Assembly: GCF_032108445.1 (NCBI RefSeq)
Contig: NZ_CP134876.1
Coordinates: forward strand, 2,914,001-2,978,000
Source of the DNA: Micromonospora halotolerans
GTDB lineage: Bacteria; Actinomycetota; Actinomycetes; Mycobacteriales; Micromonosporaceae
Direction of reading: 5' to 3'
DNA length: 64,000 bases
Below are positions 51,957 to 59,223 of the stretch, piece by piece. Position numbers and translations under genes: made by a program. Every line of letters begins with the position of its first letter. The first letter of the stretch is position 1. Under the pieces are notes generated by a model. The model saw only the letters and a program-made list of their open reading frames with translations. It did not search any database and had not been told where the DNA came from.

Positions 51957-52583
51957 GTGAAGTTTTCCTTCCGTCCCACCGAGGGCGCCTTCTACGAGCT
52001 CTTCACCAGGGCCGCGCAGAACCTGGTGAAGGGGACCGAGCTGCTCAACGAGCTGGGCCTGCCGGATGTCGAGGTCCAGTCGGTGAGCGAGCGGCTCACC
52101 GAGGTCGAGCACGACAGCGACCAGATCACCCACGAGCTCTACAAGAAGATCAACTCCACCTTCATCACCCCGTTCGACCGGGAGGACATCTACCGGCTGG
52201 GCTCGCTGCTCGACGACGTGATGGACCACCTGGAGGCGGTCGGCAACCTGCTCTACCTCTACGGCCTCACCAAGCTGCCGTCGCTGCCGCGCGAGATGCA
52301 CGAGCTGGTGAACGTCCTCGACCAGCAGGCAAAGCTGACCGCCGAGGCGATGCCCCGGCTCAAGTCGATGAAGGATCTCGAGGACTACTGGATCGAGTGC
52401 AACCGCCTCGAGAACGACGGTGACCAGGCGTACCGGATGCTGCTGGTCCGCCTCTTCAGCGGTGAGTACGACGCGCTCACGGTGCTGAAGATGAAGGAGG
52501 TGGCCGACGAGCTGGAGGCCGCCTGCGACGCCTTCGAGCACGTCGCCAACACCGTCGAGACCATCGCGGTCAAGGAGTCCTGA
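51957..52583 (+). CDS. DUF47 (PhoU-like) protein, partner of PiT
   Basis: 208 residues, all helical, PhoU-like: FTRAAQNLVKGTELLNEL, VEHDSDQITHELYKKINSTFITPFDREDIYRLGSLLDDVMDHLEAV. The E-x-x-x-D and T-F-I-T-P-F-D-R-E-D motifs are typical of DUF47. These proteins sit next to PiT transporters and are thought to modulate them. GTG 51957 has GAGG 9 nt upstream. Its upstream zone has a PHO box and a -35/-10 pair; the PiT gene starts 4 nt after its stop, so this is a two-gene operon. Confidence 0.92.
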   Translation: MKFSFRPTEGAFYELFTRAAQNLVKGTELLNELGLPDVEVQSVSERLTEVEHDSDQITHELYKKINSTFITPFDREDIYRLGSLLDDVMDHLEAVGNLLYLYGLTKLPSLPREMHELVNVLDQQAKLTAEAMPRLKSMKDLEDYWIECNRLENDGDQAYRMLLVRLFSGEYDALTVLKMKEVADELEAACDAFEHVANTVETIAVKES

Positions 52584-52587
52584 GCCA

Positions 52588-53592
52588 GTGACCCCCGAAC
52601 TCATCGCCGTGCTGGCGGTGATCGTGGTCGCCATGGCGTTCGACTACACGAACGGCTTCCATGACGCGGCGAACGCGATCGCCACCAGCGTGTCCACCCG
52701 GGCGCTGACGCCCCGGGTCGCCCTCGCGCTGGCCGCCGTCGGCAACTTCGTCGGCGCGCACTTCGGCGCCGGGGTGGCCAAGACGGTCGGCGACGGCCTG
52801 GTCACCCTGCCGCCCGGGGTGGCCAGCCTCGGGGTGGTCTTCGCCGGCGTGCTCGGCGCGATCGCCTGGAACCTGATCACCTGGTACTTCGGCCTGCCGT
52901 CGTCCTCCTCGCACGCCCTCTTCGGCGGCCTGGTCGGCGCCACGCTGTTCGCCGCCGACGGCGTCGTGCAGTGGGGCAACATCGTCGAGAAGGTCCTCAT
53001 CCCGATGGTGCTCTCGCCGGTGGTCGGCCTGGTGCTCGGCTTCCTGGTGATGCTGGGCATCCTGTGGCTGTTCCGGAAGGGGCAGCCCGGCAAGCTCAAT
53101 CGCGGCTTCCGCTGGGCGCAGACCGCCTCGGCCGCCGCCATGTCGGTCGGCCACGGCATGCAGGACGCCGCGAAGACCATGGGCATCATCGTGCTGGCCC
53201 TCTACACCGGCGGCTACCAGGACAACAAGACGCACATCCCGCAGTGGGTGTTCTGGACCTCGGCGGCCATGCTGGCGGCCGGCACCTACGCGGGCGGCTG
53301 GCGGATCATCCGGACCCTGGGCCGGAAGATCATCGACCTGGGCCCGCCGGAGGGCTTCGCGGCCGAGACCGTGGCCAGCGCCGTGCTCTACTTCAACGCC
53401 CTGGTGCTGAAGGCCCCCATCTCCACCACCCACACGATCACCTCGGCGATCATGGGCGTGGGCGCGACCAAGCGGCTCTCCGCGGTCCGCTGGAACGTGG
53501 CCGGCAACATCGTGATCGCCTGGATCATCACGTTCCCGGCCTCCGCGGCCATCGCCTGCCTCGCGTACCTGCTGGTCCGCCCGCTGTTCTGA
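52588..53592 (+). CDS. pit: PiT-family inorganic phosphate transporter
   Basis: 334 residues, about ten helices. The PiT motifs are DYTNGFHDAANAIATSVSTRALTPRVAL in the first half and ISTTHTITSAIMGVGATKRLSAVRW in the second, with SSSSHALFGGLVGA as the repeated helix-turn element. It is a proton- or metal-phosphate symporter of low affinity. GTG 52588. It is co-transcribed with DUF47, with PhoP control from a PHO box. A 19-bp hairpin follows directly after the stop. Confidence 0.94.
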   Translation: MTPELIAVLAVIVVAMAFDYTNGFHDAANAIATSVSTRALTPRVALALAAVGNFVGAHFGAGVAKTVGDGLVTLPPGVASLGVVFAGVLGAIAWNLITWYFGLPSSSSHALFGGLVGATLFAADGVVQWGNIVEKVLIPMVLSPVVGLVLGFLVMLGILWLFRKGQPGKLNRGFRWAQTASAAAMSVGHGMQDAAKTMGIIVLALYTGGYQDNKTHIPQWVFWTSAAMLAAGTYAGGWRIIRTLGRKIIDLGPPEGFAAETVASAVLYFNALVLKAPISTTHTITSAIMGVGATKRLSAVRWNVAGNIVIAWIITFPASAAIACLAYLLVRPLF

Positions 53593-53599
53593 GCGCCTG

Positions 53600-53643
53600 A
53601 CGCGTGAGGGGTCCCCCGTCGTCGCGGGGGACCCCTCACGCGT
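53600..53643. terminator. Bidirectional terminator overlapping the oxidoreductase stop codon
   Basis: Perfect 19-bp inverted repeat, ACGCGTGAGGGGTCCCCCG at 53600-53618 with its complement at 53625-53643, and a TCGTCG loop. The right arm contains the stop codon of the leftward oxidoreductase (53636-53638), so it also ends that gene. Confidence 0.88.
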
Positions 53644-54604
53644 AGGAGACGCCGATCCGGTCCTTGATGTGGTCCAGCAGGCCCATCACCTCCAGGGTCG
53701 CGGCGTGCGGCACCAGCGGGCTCTCGATCAGCCCGGCCGCCAGGCAGCGCTGCACCTCGATCGCCTCGTGCTGGTAGCCGCCGCCCGTCAGGTCGGCGGG
53801 GATGGTCTCCGGCTCGGCGCCGAGCCGGTGCAGCACCGCGGCGCCGGGCCGGTAGAACGGCTCCGGCAGGTCGATCCGCCCAGTCGTGCCGGTGATCGCG
53901 GCGGTGATCGCCGTGGCGCCGACCATCCCGCAGCTCAGCGTGGCCACCGCCCCGGAGTCCCAGCCCAGGACGATGCCGGTGTTCTCGTCCACCTTCTCCG
54001 GGCCCAGCTTCGCCCAGGCCTGCACCTGCTGCGGCACGCCGAGCACCAGGTGGGCCAGGCTCAGCGGGTAGACGCCGAGGTCGAGCAGGGCGCCGCCGCC
54101 CAGAGTGCGAGCCCGCATCCGGTGCTCCGGCGGGAACGGGCCGGCGGCCCCGAAGTCCGCCCGGATGTGGGTCACCTCGCCGATCGCCCCGTCCGCGATC
54201 AGCTCCAGCACCCGGAGGATCAGCGGGTTGGTCCGCATCCACATGGCCTCCATGAGGAAGAGGCCGCGGGCGCGGGCCGTCTCGACCAGCTCCGTGGTGG
54301 TGGCCAGGTCGAGCGTGCAGGGCTTCTCCACCAGCACGGCCTTGTCGCCGGCCAGGCAGGTGAGGGCCGCCTCGTGGTGCGCGGCGTGCGGGGTGGCGAC
54401 GTAGATGACGTCCACGTCCGGGTCCGCGGCCAGTTCCGCCCAGGAGGCGTACGCCCGGGCGATGCCGTGCCGCTTCGCGAACAGCTCGGCGCTCTCCCGG
54501 GTACGCGAGCCGACCGCCACCAGCTCGGCCCCCGGCGCCAGCCGCAGGTCCTCGGCGAAGCGGGCGGCGATGTTTCCGGTGGCCAGGATTCCCCAACGCG
54601 TCAT
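53636..54604 (-). CDS. Gfo/Idh/MocA family oxidoreductase
   Basis: 322 residues. The N-terminal Rossmann fold: RWGILATGNIAARFAEDLRL, DVDVIYVATPHAAHHEAALTCL and AVLVEKPCTLDLA (the EKP motif with the conserved Lys). The C-terminal half has LGVYPLSLAHLVLG with a DxGxYPL-type motif. NAD(P)-dependent, on a sugar or dihydrodiol-like substrate. ATG 54604 stands 6 nt after TAGCGT on the minus strand, leaderless. Convergent with PiT. Confidence 0.9.
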   Translation of the reverse strand: MTRWGILATGNIAARFAEDLRLAPGAELVAVGSRTRESAELFAKRHGIARAYASWAELAADPDVDVIYVATPHAAHHEAALTCLAGDKAVLVEKPCTLDLATTTELVETARARGLFLMEAMWMRTNPLILRVLELIADGAIGEVTHIRADFGAAGPFPPEHRMRARTLGGGALLDLGVYPLSLAHLVLGVPQQVQAWAKLGPEKVDENTGIVLGWDSGAVATLSCGMVGATAITAAITGTTGRIDLPEPFYRPGAAVLHRLGAEPETIPADLTGGGYQHEAIEVQRCLAAGLIESPLVPHAATLEVMGLLDHIKDRIGVSYA

Positions 54605-54665
54605 GCCGGCACGCTATCCCGGACCGTCGGGCCACCGGCACGAAGATCCACCCGTCGGGAAAAGC

Positions 54666-55253
54666 TCAGTGCTGCGCGCTGGCGGCGGCTGCCCGGGCGG
54701 CCTGCTCGATCGTCGCGCACCGCGCCGCCCAGGTCGCCCTGTCGGGTTCCAGGTGCGCGTACTCGGCTGCCGCCCCCGTGGAGCCGTCGAGCTGTTCGCG
54801 CAGGATGTCGGCGTGGCCGGCGTGCCGGCTCGTCTCGGCCAGCACGTGGACCAGGATGTTGAACAGCTTCACGTCCGGGCGCGGCCACCAGGGCACATGG
54901 CCGGGCGCGTCGATGGCGAGGGCGCCGATCGTCGCGTCCGAGTGCGCCCACACCCGCCGGTAGCGGTCGATGATCTCCGCGCGCGTCTCGTGCTCGTTCG
55001 CCCACATGTCGGTGCCGTCGTCGGCGGCGTCCCAGCGGGGCAGGGGCTCGGGGAACGGCCGGTCGAAGACCTCGCCGAAATACCTGGCCTCGGTGATCGA
55101 CAGGTGCTTCACGAGGCCGAGAAGGTTGGTTCCGGTCGCGGTCAGAGGGCGGCGTACGTCGTACTCCGGCAATCCGTCGAGCTTCCACAGCATCGTCTCG
55201 CGGATGTCGCGCAGGTCGTGGTGCAGATACTCTTTCGCGAACTCATCGATCAT
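54666..55253 (-). CDS. DinB/DUF664 family protein
   Basis: 195 residues, four-helix DinB fold. The metal-ligand His residues typical of the family lie in VKHLSITEARYFGEVF, NILVHVLAETSRHAGHADILREQLDG; the last is diagnostic (ETxRHxGHxDxxRE). They are thiol-dependent or metal-dependent transferases (mycothiol S-transferase-like) in actinobacteria; the exact reaction is unknown. Start: ATG 55253 is used. ATG 55271 is an alternative with no better ribosome site. Confidence 0.85.
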   Translation of the reverse strand: MIDEFAKEYLHHDLRDIRETMLWKLDGLPEYDVRRPLTATGTNLLGLVKHLSITEARYFGEVFDRPFPEPLPRWDAADDGTDMWANEHETRAEIIDRYRRVWAHSDATIGALAIDAPGHVPWWPRPDVKLFNILVHVLAETSRHAGHADILREQLDGSTGAAAEYAHLEPDRATWAARCATIEQAARAAAASAQH

Positions 55254-55303
55254 GGGCCAGGACCCTGCCATGCGACATCGGTGGGCGCAGCCCCGTGAAC
55301 CGG

Positions 55304-56044
55304 TCAGCCGTGCTCGGCGACCTTGGCGTCTGCCCAGAGAGCCTCGAAGTGCTCGACGTACCGGTCGAAAGGCCCGCCCGCCTCGCGGCGGCGCAGGTGC
55401 AAGGTCACCGAATCCTGACCGAGGGATGCGCCGATGTGCGTCGCCACGATCGCCTCGTCATCGAAGATCCACACGGACATGGCGATGTGCCGGTCGGACA
55501 ACCGCACGGGTAGTTCGGTCGGTGACTTTGCGATCTCCGCCCGGGACATCGCGATGCGCGTGGCGAGGTTGAGCGGTGTCGCTTCGATGCGGTCGCGGTC
55601 GGCGGTGACCGCGCTGTCCGGGTCGCCCAGGAGGAAGCGCACGTCCGCACCGTCGCCGGCCTTCGCGCCGAGCGTGGCGGCGGCGTGGGGAACCTCCAGC
55701 CAGAGGAAGTAGCTGGTGTATCCACCGAACCACAGCCGGGTGCCGGCGCGCTCGACGAGGTCGCGGAAGAGGGAGTGCGGAAGGTCGGAGCGACGGGGGT
55801 AGACGCCCACGAGTTCGCGATCGTTTCCGACCTTGACTGCGCGGCGCACAACTTCGGGCCAGAGCACGTCAACATCCTTACCCAGCACCTCGGCGGCGCG
55901 CACTCGGGAACGTGGGTGGGGAAGGCGACCCCGACTGATCCACCGCTCGACCGTCTTTGTGTCCACATGGCACTTTGCGGCCAGGTCGCCAACCGTCATG
56001 CCCGCCATCGTCAGCGCGTCGCGGAGCACGTCGTTTCGTGGCAT
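55304..56044 (-). CDS. XRE-type helix-turn-helix regulator with a C-terminal PLD-like domain
   Basis: 246 residues. An N-terminal HTH (VLRDALTMAGMTVGDLAAKCHVDTKTVERWISRGRLPHPRSRVRAAEVL) precedes a ~165-residue domain with LWFGGYTSYFLWLEVP, DVRFLLGDPDSAVTADRDRIEATP and DDEAIVATHIGASLG. The VRFLLGDP strand resembles the N-terminal strand of phospholipase D-like folds, but no HKD motif is visible. This is a known actinobacterial regulator layout of unknown ligand. An 11-bp inverted repeat (56042-56074) covers its start codon. Codon usage here is slightly less GC-biased than in the neighbours, so it may be accessory. Confidence 0.7.
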   Translation of the reverse strand: MPRNDVLRDALTMAGMTVGDLAAKCHVDTKTVERWISRGRLPHPRSRVRAAEVLGKDVDVLWPEVVRRAVKVGNDRELVGVYPRRSDLPHSLFRDLVERAGTRLWFGGYTSYFLWLEVPHAAATLGAKAGDGADVRFLLGDPDSAVTADRDRIEATPLNLATRIAMSRAEIAKSPTELPVRLSDRHIAMSVWIFDDEAIVATHIGASLGQDSVTLHLRRREAGGPFDRYVEHFEALWADAKVAEHG

Positions 56045-56074
56045 CGAGGGACCTTTCCTAGACGTCCCTCGATG
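56042..56074. promoter_or_regulatory. Inverted repeat across the HTH regulator start
   Basis: CATCGAGGGAC (56042-56052) and GTCCCTCGATG (56064-56074) are perfect 11-bp arms with an 11-nt spacer. In the mRNA the start ATG is in the 3' arm and AGGAAAG is in the loop. It could be an autoregulator operator or an mRNA hairpin limiting translation. Confidence 0.7.
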
Positions 56075-56236
56075 GTCGCACGCCGGCGGTTCAACCGTCC
56101 GCACCTCGCTGCGAGCGTTTCGCGTAGCAGCGCGGTCGGTGGAGGCGAAGCCCGGCGGTCGCGTTCGGTGGGGCCGTCGACAAGGGCGAGCACTCAGGCG
56201 GCGGCCCCTCCCTGATCGCTGCACGAGGGGAGCGCC

Positions 56237-56677
56237 ATGCCTGACCAGACGCCGCAGCCGAAGCCCGCGCAGCCGCGGCGTGACCCTCCGCCGGCCCTCC
56301 CGGTTGTGCCGGGACCGATCGGGCCGGTGATTCCGCCCCACCGAGGCCCGGGCCGGGTGACGAACGTCGTTCCGGTGTCGCGCCGGCAGGCGCCTTCCCG
56401 CCCGGCTCCTACTTCGGCGCACGTCGCGAACGGCCCGGCCTGGACGTGCGACCAGTGCGGCCAGCCCTGGCCTTGTCCGGTGCTGCGGTCCGCGCCCACG
56501 ACGGCAGAACGTCGGGCGACTCTCATCCCCGAGTTCTCCCGGATCACCCGGAGGGCGATCCGGGACCTTCGCGGAAGACCCGGCGGCCCGACGCCGCCCG
56601 AGATCGTCAAGCGCTTCCTCTACTTCCTGCCGCTGACCGACGAGGAGGCTCGCGCGATCGCGCTGAGGCTCCGGTGA
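56237..56677 (+). CDS. Pro-rich protein with a cysteine knuckle, next to the HTH regulator
   Basis: 146 residues. The first ~65 are Pro-rich. WTCDQCGQPWPCP (C-x2-C-x5-C) looks like a zinc knuckle. A helical C-terminal part follows (RATLIPEFSRITRRAIRDLR and VKRFLYFLPLTDEEARAIALRLR). GAGGGGAG stands 7-8 nt before the ATG. Divergent from the XRE-type regulator. Similar small WxCxxCxxxWPCP proteins occur beside such regulators in actinomycetes by my recollection; no function is assigned. Confidence 0.6.
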   Translation: MPDQTPQPKPAQPRRDPPPALPVVPGPIGPVIPPHRGPGRVTNVVPVSRRQAPSRPAPTSAHVANGPAWTCDQCGQPWPCPVLRSAPTTAERRATLIPEFSRITRRAIRDLRGRPGGPTPPEIVKRFLYFLPLTDEEARAIALRLR

Positions 56678-56835
56678 GCCGAGCGGCCCACCTCGCCTGG
56701 CCCGGCGAACGCCCTGCCGCCCCCGGCCCCGGCATCTCTGCCGCAGCAGAGCAAAGGCGGGTGAGGAGGGGTGTGGTTGGCGGCGGACGGGGTGACGACC
56801 GCGGTTGCCCACGGACTGCCGACGACGCGCCGTGA
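56674..56835 (+). CDS. Possible small coupled ORF (53 residues)
   Basis: GTG 56674 overlaps the stop of the preceding gene (GTGA). The product is Ala/Pro/Arg-rich and shows no domain. Only the GTGA overlap supports it, so it may be chance. The rest of the 240-nt stretch 56678-56917 has no better candidate. Confidence 0.2.
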   Translation: MSRAAHLAWPGERPAAPGPGISAAAEQRRVRRGVVGGGRGDDRGCPRTADDAP

Positions 56836-56917
56836 TGCGGGCGTGTCCGGCGTGCTGGTCGGAGGGGCGCCATCCCGCGGCTTCGGGCACGGCCCAGGTG
56901 ATGACGCCCCGCCCGGC

Positions 56918-57364
56918 TCACCAGGTCTTGCCGGCCTGTTCCCGGGTCGCGCGGTTGATCCGGTTGAAGAAGTTGGTCAACGCGATCTCCAGGATGATCG
57001 CGTTGAGCTGCTCCCCGGTGAAGTGGCCGGCGGCGGCGTCCCAGATCTCGTCGGTCACGCCCGCCGCGCCGTCCTGGATGCGGGTGACGGCCTCGGTGAG
57101 CAGGAGTGCCGCCCGCTCCTCATCGGTGAAGGGCGTCTCCCGCCACGCGACCACGTTGTGCAGCCGCTGCTCCGTCTCACCGGCCTTCTTCGCCGCCGCG
57201 ACACCGGCGAAGACGCACGGCGCGCAACCGTTGATCTGGCTGGCGCGCAGGTGAACCAGCGACAGCAGGCGCTGGTCGACGCCCCCGCCGGCAATGGCCT
57301 TGTGGAGGTGCCGGATCGCGGTGACCAGGTCGGTGTTCGGCGCGCTCGTCGTACCAGCTTTCAA
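56918..57364 (-). CDS. Carboxymuconolactone decarboxylase family protein (AhpD-like)
   Basis: 148 residues from TTG 57364. HLRASQINGCAPCVFAGVAAAKKAGETEQRLHNVVAWRETPFTDEERAALLLTEAVTRI is the CMD/AhpD motif with C-x-x-C (CAPC), and the His is three residues after as usual for related sequences (here CVFAGV). It probably is a peroxidase-related CMD protein. An ECF41-type promoter (57419-57445) lies upstream. The TTG start has AAGGAG 9 nt upstream, whereas ATG 57418 lies upstream of the expected transcript start. It is the partner of the divergent ECF41 sigma factor (COE arrangement). Confidence 0.85.
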   Translation of the reverse strand: MKAGTTSAPNTDLVTAIRHLHKAIAGGGVDQRLLSLVHLRASQINGCAPCVFAGVAAAKKAGETEQRLHNVVAWRETPFTDEERAALLLTEAVTRIQDGAAGVTDEIWDAAAGHFTGEQLNAIILEIALTNFFNRINRATREQAGKTW

Positions 57365-57418
57365 TGGTCCTGCTCCTTCATCGGCTACCTGAGCCCGATC
57401 GGGCCCGTCATCACCCAT

Positions 57419-57445
57419 GACGGAGCAGTTCCGAGGAAGGTAACA
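57419..57445 (-). promoter_or_regulatory. ECF41-type promoter for the carboxymuconolactone decarboxylase gene
   Basis: On the minus strand TGTTACC (57445-57439), 16 nt, CGTC (57422-57419). The ECF41 signature is TGTCACA-N16-CGTC: five of seven and four of four match. The sigma gene starts at 57448 on the other strand. Confidence 0.7.
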
Positions 57446-57447
57446 AC

Positions 57448-58326
57448 ATGTCCGACACCACCCCGACGGACTCGATGACCGACGCTTTCGAGTCCCAGCG
57501 CGAGCGGCTGCACGCGGTCGCCTACCGCATGCTCGGATCACACGCCGACGCCGAGGACGCGGTCCAGGACGCATGGCTGCGGCTCTCCCGCCAGGATGCG
57601 GCGGCCATCGACAACCTCGCCGGCTGGCTGACCACAGTGGTCGGGCGGATCAGTCTCGACATCCTGCGCTCGCGGCGGATCCGTCCCGAGGCGCCCTACG
57701 ACGAAGGTCCGCCCGAGGTCGTGGTGACGCTCGACGACGGTCCTGCTCCCGAGGACGACGCCGTGCTGGCCGACTCGGTCGGGCTCGCGCTCCTCGTCGT
57801 ACTCGAGTCGCTCCGGCCGAGTGAACGGCTGGCCTTCGTGCTGCACGACCTGTTCGCGGTGCCGTTCGACGAGATCGGCAAGGTCCTCGGCAGGTGCACC
57901 GATGCGACCAAGATGCTGGCCAGCCGCGCCCGCCGGAAGGTGCAGGCGGCCGACCGGCCGACCCGCGTCGGACGGGAGGAGCGGGAGGTGGTCCAGTCCT
58001 TCCTGGCGGCGGCCCGCCACGGAGAGTTCGAGGAGTTGCTACGGGTGCTCGACCCCGAGGTGAGACTGACCGTCGACGCCCCCGCCGGCGTGGTCGTCAC
58101 CCTCGGCGCCACGAGGGTCGCCCTCGGCGCGCAGCTGGCCGCCGGTGCAGCCGACCTGGGGCGTGCGGCGGTCGTCAACGGCCTCCCCGGAGTCGTGTCC
58201 TGGGGCGAGGACGGCACCCTGCTCTCGGTCCTCGCGTTCACCGTCGTCGACGGCCGCATCACCGACATCACGGCCCTGGTCGACCCGGCCAAGCTCGCGC
58301 TGGTGGACCTGCCGGGACCGGCGTGA
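57448..58326 (+). CDS. ECF41-like sigma factor with SnoaL-like C-terminal domain
   Basis: 292 residues. Region 2 (FESQRERLHAVAYRMLGSHADAEDAVQDAWLRL, LAGWLTTVVGRISLDILRSRRIRPEAP), region 4 (LRPSERLAFVLHDLFAVPFDEIGKVLGRCTDATKMLASRARRKV) and a SnoaL-like domain ending ALVDPAKLALVDLP, where DPAKL replaces the NPDKL of ECF41. The WLPEP and DGGGK motifs of the type group are not intact, so it is a diverged member. GAGGAAGG precedes the ATG. Divergent from the CMD gene, which has the matching promoter. Confidence 0.88.
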   Translation: MSDTTPTDSMTDAFESQRERLHAVAYRMLGSHADAEDAVQDAWLRLSRQDAAAIDNLAGWLTTVVGRISLDILRSRRIRPEAPYDEGPPEVVVTLDDGPAPEDDAVLADSVGLALLVVLESLRPSERLAFVLHDLFAVPFDEIGKVLGRCTDATKMLASRARRKVQAADRPTRVGREEREVVQSFLAAARHGEFEELLRVLDPEVRLTVDAPAGVVVTLGATRVALGAQLAAGAADLGRAAVVNGLPGVVSWGEDGTLLSVLAFTVVDGRITDITALVDPAKLALVDLPGPA

Positions 58327-58392
58327 CCGGACGGCCAGGCCGGCCACCAGAGGCCGTGACACCACTGCCGAAGCACGACCTAGGCTCGGGGC

Positions 58393-59220
58393 ATGACGAT
58401 CGACGGCTTCGCCGCACCCCCCGCCCTGGTGGAGCACGCCCGCCGGTTCCGCGCCGAGGGTGGTGTGCCGGCCGTGCCGCGGGTCGCCGCCACCGTGCTG
58501 CTGCTCCGCCCGGCCGGCGCCGACTTCGAGGTGTACCTGATCCGCCGGGTGGCCGCGATGACGTTCGGCGGGATGTACGCCTTCCCCGGCGGCGGCGTGG
58601 ACCGCTCCGACTCGCAGGCGCACCTGGACTGGGCCGGCCCGACGCCGGCCGGGTGGGGCGAGCGGCTCCACCTCGACCCGGCCGCCGCGCAGGCGGTCGT
58701 CTGCGCCGCCGCCCGGGAGGTCTTCGAGGAGGCGGGCGTGCTGCTGGCCGGCCCGGACGGCGGGACCGTGGTCGGGGACGTGAGCGGGGATGACTGGGAG
58801 GCGGCCCGGCAGGACCTGGTGGCCCGGCGGACCGGCTTCGCCGACCTGCTGGCCGGGAAGGGGCTCACCCTCCGGTCCGACCTGCTGCTGCCGTGGAGCC
58901 GGTGGATCACCCCGGAGTTCGAGCCGCGCCGCTTCGACACGTACTTTTTCGTCGCCCTGCTGCCGGAGGGGCAGCGGACCCGGGACGTCTCCGGCGAGGC
59001 CGACCACACGCTGTGGCTGCGCCCGGCGGACGCCCTGGCGCGGGCGGAGGCCGGCGAGCTGACCATGCTGCCGCCCACGATGGTGACCCTCGGCGAGGTC
59101 GCCGCCGCCGGCGACCTGGCCGGTGTGGCCCGCGCGGCGGACGGGCGCGACCCCGGCATTCCGGTCACCCCGCACCTCGACCTCTCCGACGCCGAGGCGC
59201 CCCGCTTCCGTCTCTCCTGA
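58393..59220 (+). CDS. NUDIX hydrolase
   Basis: 275 residues. VPRVAATVLLLRP, YLIRRVAAMTFGGMYAFPGGGVDRSDS and AAAREVFEEAGVLLAG. The Nudix box G-x5-E-x7-REVxEEAG is split by a ~45-residue insertion between GGGVD and AREVFEEAGV, as in the NUDT7/NUDT19-like coenzyme A diphosphatase group. The C-terminal TPEFEPRRFDTYFFVALLPEGQ fits that group. A CoA- or acyl-CoA-type substrate is possible. ATG 58393 stands 6 nt after TAGGCT (58381-58386), leaderless. Convergent with the WYL gene, 3 nt apart. Confidence 0.88.
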   Translation: MTIDGFAAPPALVEHARRFRAEGGVPAVPRVAATVLLLRPAGADFEVYLIRRVAAMTFGGMYAFPGGGVDRSDSQAHLDWAGPTPAGWGERLHLDPAAAQAVVCAAAREVFEEAGVLLAGPDGGTVVGDVSGDDWEAARQDLVARRTGFADLLAGKGLTLRSDLLLPWSRWITPEFEPRRFDTYFFVALLPEGQRTRDVSGEADHTLWLRPADALARAEAGELTMLPPTMVTLGEVAAAGDLAGVARAADGRDPGIPVTPHLDLSDAEAPRFRLS

Positions 59221-59223
59221 GGG

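Noticed and set aside
56918..57418. ATG at 57418 as the CMD start
   Set aside because: It lies directly after the ECF41 -10 and before the expected transcript start; the TTG at 57364 has a proper ribosome site and gives a family-length protein.
56771..57478. Rightward open frame upstream of and across the CMD gene
   Set aside because: Most of it is antisense to CMD, and it has no recognisable domain.
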